DNA of 64,000 bases from Acidobacteriaceae bacterium. Lineage in GTDB: Bacteria > Acidobacteriota > Terriglobia > Terriglobales > Acidobacteriaceae. This document shows, in pieces, positions 61,289 through 64,000 of this stretch. Where the stretch lies: positions 1 through 64,000 of the forward strand of contig PMAT01000021.1 in assembly GCA_003152695.1 (NCBI GenBank), written 5' to 3'. Under the pieces are notes generated by a model, which made no database searches, was not told the DNA's origin, and was given only the letters and a program-made list of their open reading frames with translations. Position 1 is the stretch's first letter; the number at the start of each line of letters is the position of its first letter. The translations under genes and the position numbers were made by a program.

Positions 61289-61417
61289 GAAAAATTGTCT
61301 GCGCGCTGGACGGCAGACGCGCACGAATTCTGCGATTTGGTCTTAACCAGTTCACCGGCGGCCAGAGGCGGTTGACTGACCGCAGAGAAGTGCTAGCGAA
61401 AAACCAGCACAACACTA

Positions 61418-61446
61418 TTGCAATTTAGCTCGCACCATGCTATCGT
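61418..61446 (+). promoter_or_regulatory. Putative promoter of the RHH gene
   Basis: TTGCAA at 61418-61423 and TATCGT at 61441-61446, exactly 17 bases apart; each matches four of six consensus bases. Confidence 0.4.
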
Positions 61447-61508
61447 ACCACTAGCTGAATCTATGGCGTCCCTGAGTGCGCCCGCCCTCACTCAGAACTG
61501 GAGGGTTT

Positions 61509-61763
61509 ATGGTCACTATGATGAAGAATCCAGAGAACGACGACACCCCAAGCCGAGGCCGGCGCAAGCGTAGCCGGGATCACAACGACCTCGCCGATAA
61601 GGTAATCTTTGCTCGCTTCAAGGCGACAGAATTTGACATCGTTGATCAAGCGTGCGACATCGAGCACCGCAGCCTGTCCTCGTTTGCCGTAGATGCGACG
61701 CTCACCAAGGCCGAGGACATTGTACGGATCTACAAACGCGCCATAAGTGAACGCGAGAAATAA
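61509..61763 (+). CDS. Ribbon-helix-helix protein, antitoxin-like
   Basis: An 84-residue protein; the start MVTMMKNPEND follows GGAGG by four bases. Residues 1-30 are charged (RGRRKRSRDHND). Residues about 33-75 resemble a DUF1778/TacA-type ribbon-helix-helix DNA-binding domain: VIFARFKATEFDIVDQACDIEHRSLSSFAVDATLTKAEDI. Such proteins usually precede a GNAT toxin, but none follows here. Function inferred only from the fold. Confidence 0.65.
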   Translation: MVTMMKNPENDDTPSRGRRKRSRDHNDLADKVIFARFKATEFDIVDQACDIEHRSLSSFAVDATLTKAEDIVRIYKRAISEREK

Positions 61764-61824
61764 AACCCTCGGCCATAAATGAACGCCGGGCCGCGTGGGC
61801 GTGACTAATGCCTGCGAGCGGGAG

Positions 61825-61983
61825 CTAGCTCTCGGGAGGCTCTTCCAGCGCGACTGCGGAGCTGAGGCCGCCAGGTCCGCGAGGAACCGGCACCCGCACC
61901 CGAGCATAGGGATCCTGCGGTTCAGCCGGACCGCGCCGCAACAGGCGCCGCATCAGTTGTCGCAATTCTTGCAGGAGTTTCAT
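61825..61983 (-). CDS. Very small basic protein downstream of purF
   Basis: A 52-residue frame under usual length cutoffs. ATG at 61983 with GGAGG nine bases upstream; an in-frame ATG two codons earlier is closer to the Shine-Dalgarno. The product MKLLQELRQLMRRLLRRG, then DPYARVRVPVPRG and LSSAVALEEPPES, has an amphipathic basic helix and an acidic tail. It starts 39 bases after the purF stop on the same strand, so it is probably co-transcribed with purL-purF. No named function. Confidence 0.6.
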   Translation of the reverse strand: MKLLQELRQLMRRLLRRGPAEPQDPYARVRVPVPRGPGGLSSAVALEEPPES

Positions 61984-62022
61984 CGGCATAGACCTCCGAA
62001 TAACCAGATGAGCTGCGACTCG

Positions 62023-63456
62023 TCAGTCGTTCGCAGCCATCGCGGGCGCAATGTCTTCAACCCCCACAATGTTGGTCGGATACTTGCCGGTGTAGCAGGC
62101 GGTGCAGAAGAGATGCTCGTCGCCGTCGCCCGCCGCCTTGCGCAGGCCCTCCAGCGAAAGATAGGCCAGCGAATCGGCGCCGATGTATTCGCGGATTTCC
62201 TCCACCGTCTTGTTGGCGGCGATCAACTGGTTCTTGGAAGGCGTGTCCACACCGTAGTAACAGGGCGAGATGGTCGGCGGACAGGAGACGCGAAAGTGTA
62301 CTTCCTTTGCGCCCGCCTCTCGCACCAGGCGAACGATCTTGCGGCTGGTAGTGCCGCGCACGATGGAATCGTCGATCAGCACGACCCGTTTGCCCTCCAG
62401 CACCTTACGCACCGGATTCAGTTTGAGCTTCACGCCAAAGTCGCGGACGCGCTGCTCCGGCTCGATGAAAGTACGGCCGACGTAGTGGTTGCGGATCAAC
62501 CCAAACTGGATGGGGATGCCGGCCTGGTAGGAAAAGCCGAGGGCGGCAGTGACGCCGGAGTCGGGCACCGGAACCACAATGTCGGCGTCCACCGGCGATT
62601 CGATCGCGAGCTGGCGGCCCATGGCATCGCGCGTCTGCTGCACGGCCTTGCCAAACACGATGCTGTCTGGCCGCGAAAAATAAACATGCTCAAAGATGCA
62701 GCTCGATTGCGGTTGCTGCGCCGAATAGAAGCGCGAATGGACGCCTTCCGGTCCAACGATCACTAATTCGCCGGGCTTGACCTCGCGCTCATAGGTGGCG
62801 CCGATCAGGTCGAAGGCACAAGTTTCGGACGCGAAGACGATGGTGTCGGGCCGGTGCGCCGCCTCTCCCGAAATGCGGCCCATCACCAGCGGACGAAAGC
62901 CACGGGGATCGCGGGCGGCAAAAATGCGGTCGGGGGTCAGCATGACCAGGGAAAATGCGCCTTCGACGCGGCGCAGGGAATCCGCCATGGCATCCACCAG
63001 GGTATGCTCGCGCGAACGCGCCACCAGGTGCACCAGGACCTCAGTGTCGCTGGTGGTCTGAAAGATGGAGCCCTGTTGCTCCAGTTGGGCGTGCACTTCG
63101 TGCGCATTGGTGAGGTTGCCATTGTGCGCCAGCGCAATTTTGCCCTTGTTGCACTCCACCATGATGGGCTGGGCATTGAGCAATGCGGAATCGCCAGCGG
63201 TCGAATAGCGGGTATGACCAATGGCCAGCGACCCGGGAAGCCGGGCCAGGGCGTCGGCGGTGAAGATGTCGGATACCAACCCCATGGCTTTGTGAAGTTG
63301 AAGCTGCTCGCCGTTAGAGGCCGCGATGCCCGCCGATTCCTGACCGCGATGTTGCAGCGCGTACAGGCTGAGGTAGGCGAGCTTGGAGGCTTCGGGATGG
63401 CCGTAGATGGCCACCACGCCACATTCTTCGCGTAGCTTATCGGAAGGAATCAGCAT
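62023..63456 (-). CDS. purF: Amidophosphoribosyltransferase
   Basis: A 477-residue enzyme that makes 5-phosphoribosylamine from PRPP and glutamine, the first step of purine synthesis. An 11-residue propeptide precedes the catalytic Cys12 (EECGVVAIYGH). The glutaminase domain has IGHTRYSTAGDS and AHNGNLTN. The PRPP loop is VLIDDSIVRGTT. Cys in SSCIFEHVY, SCPPTISPCYYG and FCTACYTG match the 4Fe-4S-containing Bacillus-type enzyme. It follows purL by 47 bases on the same strand. Confidence 0.96.
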   Translation of the reverse strand: MLIPSDKLREECGVVAIYGHPEASKLAYLSLYALQHRGQESAGIAASNGEQLQLHKAMGLVSDIFTADALARLPGSLAIGHTRYSTAGDSALLNAQPIMVECNKGKIALAHNGNLTNAHEVHAQLEQQGSIFQTTSDTEVLVHLVARSREHTLVDAMADSLRRVEGAFSLVMLTPDRIFAARDPRGFRPLVMGRISGEAAHRPDTIVFASETCAFDLIGATYEREVKPGELVIVGPEGVHSRFYSAQQPQSSCIFEHVYFSRPDSIVFGKAVQQTRDAMGRQLAIESPVDADIVVPVPDSGVTAALGFSYQAGIPIQFGLIRNHYVGRTFIEPEQRVRDFGVKLKLNPVRKVLEGKRVVLIDDSIVRGTTSRKIVRLVREAGAKEVHFRVSCPPTISPCYYGVDTPSKNQLIAANKTVEEIREYIGADSLAYLSLEGLRKAAGDGDEHLFCTACYTGKYPTNIVGVEDIAPAMAAND

Positions 63457-63503
63457 CGCTCACCTGATCGAGTATTTCGAAATCTCGCAACCAAGTTATC
63501 GTT

Positions 63504-64000
63504 CTAGCTCTTCTGCAACGTGGAAGGAACCAGACGCTCCTCGGTTTCCACGTGCAGAGCGCGTTCCAAGGCACCGGCCCATGCAGCCTTCAGTTCGGAG
63601 ACGCTGGCTTTGACGGCGGCTCTTCCGTCAACCTGGATCTCCAACTGATCAGGCCCTGTATTTCCTATTGGTTCTACTGAGAGCCCACATTGTACCGCTA
63701 TTTGTTTGATTCGTTCGACGTTTTGCGGGTCGCAGGAAATGAGCACCCGGCTGGCGTCCTCGCCGAAGAGGACGTACTCCGGCACTAACCCAGCAGAACT
63801 AAGGTTGACCTCAGCGCCGATGCCGTGGGCAAAACCGCACTCCGCCAGAGTGACCGCCAGCCCGCCTTCCGAGCAGTCTTTGGCCGATTCCAGCAGACCA
63901 GCGCCGATCATCTCCACAACAGCCTTCTGGAGCGCAGCTTCCTTCTCCAACTCGAGCGACGGCGGAAAGCCCCAAATCTCGCCCAACAGCTCCTTTGCGT
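63504..64000 (-). CDS. purL: Phosphoribosylformylglycinamidine synthase PurL, C-terminal part
   Basis: The last 165 codons of PurL; the gene continues beyond the window edge at 64000. The frame AKELLGEIWGFPPSLELEKE, ESAKDCSEGGLAVTLAEC and EYVLFGEDASRVLISCDP is characteristic of the AIR-synthase-like C-terminal domain. It converts FGAR to FGAM using glutamine-derived ammonia. It lies directly upstream of purF. Confidence 0.9.
   Translation of the reverse strand, partial: AKELLGEIWGFPPSLELEKEAALQKAVVEMIGAGLLESAKDCSEGGLAVTLAECGFAHGIGAEVNLSSAGLVPEYVLFGEDASRVLISCDPQNVERIKQIAVQCGLSVEPIGNTGPDQLEIQVDGRAAVKASVSELKAAWAGALERALHVETEERLVPSTLQKS

Noticed and set aside
1-64000. CRISPR array, integrase or prophage
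   Set aside because: No regularly spaced direct repeats of CRISPR length and no recognisable integrase, transposase or phage structural gene was seen.

Overview
The window is a GC-rich chromosomal segment that reads as an Acidobacteriota genome, most likely a soil Terriglobia/Koribacter-like lineage. This is an inference from gene content: PEP-CTERM secreted proteins, a putative-Ig (He_PIG) lipoprotein and a YVTN beta-propeller lipoprotein, a single-chain pyruvate dehydrogenase E1, a fused alpha/beta branched-chain 2-oxoacid dehydrogenase E1, a TonB-ExbB-ExbD-ExbD-TPR cluster, and many palindromic intergenic repeats. LptD, TolC, TonB and OmpA show a diderm envelope. No rRNA, tRNA, CRISPR array, integrase or intact transposase was found.

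Layout. 0-7.5 kb: cell-surface genes (truncated PEP-CTERM-like gene, TolC, PEP-CTERM protein, decayed gene with a repeat cluster, Ig-repeat lipoprotein). 7.7-15.6 kb: aceE, small membrane protein, A-type Fe-S carrier, YVTN lipoprotein, uvrB. 16.2-20.5 kb: a 1,436-residue secreted G8/beta-helix protein resembling animal CEMIP/TMEM2. 20.7-28 kb: saccharopine-dehydrogenase-like enzyme with DoxX, fused 2-oxoacid dehydrogenase E1, an unrecognised protein lying between the two arms of a dispersed inverted repeat, a HAD phosphatase and an RDD membrane protein. 28.3-34.3 kb: lptD, larE, a DsbA-like lipoprotein and a SurA-like PPIase. 34.3-37.3 kb: biotin carboxylase and biotin carrier, separated by a hicBA toxin-antitoxin pair. 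37.5-41.5 kb: TPR lipoprotein, exbD, exbD, exbB, tonB. 41.7-46.2 kb: the tgt-yajC-secD-secF cluster. 46.3-50 kb: GNAT, a conserved-looking hypothetical and mnmG. 50.4-61.8 kb: second PEP-CTERM gene, orphan XRE regulator, metallo-beta-lactamase fold enzyme, FHA/kinase pair, OmpA-like protein, TMTC-like membrane protein, large TPR protein, dGTPase and an RHH regulator. 61.8-64 kb: purL (cut by the window edge), purF and a tiny downstream gene.

Functional themes are envelope assembly (LptD, SurA-like, DsbA-like, Sec accessory proteins, TonB energisation), central carbon and acyl-CoA metabolism, and purine synthesis. The most unusual observation is mnmG. This normally about 630-residue tRNA-modification enzyme is 750 residues long here, because three stretches of intergenic-type repeat DNA, two of them palindromic, lie in frame inside the gene. 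Related repeat words occur elsewhere in the window: beside the biotin carrier gene, as arms around the orphan gene at 25 kb, and supplying the start codon of the gene at 47.0 kb. Two PEP-CTERM genes share homologous leaders, TTG starts, near-identical terminators and an identical 27-residue sorting tail. Several genes start with TTG or GTG (aceE, both PEP-CTERM genes, doxX, the SurA-like gene, mnmG, secF). Two genes under 60 codons were found by reading the gaps.
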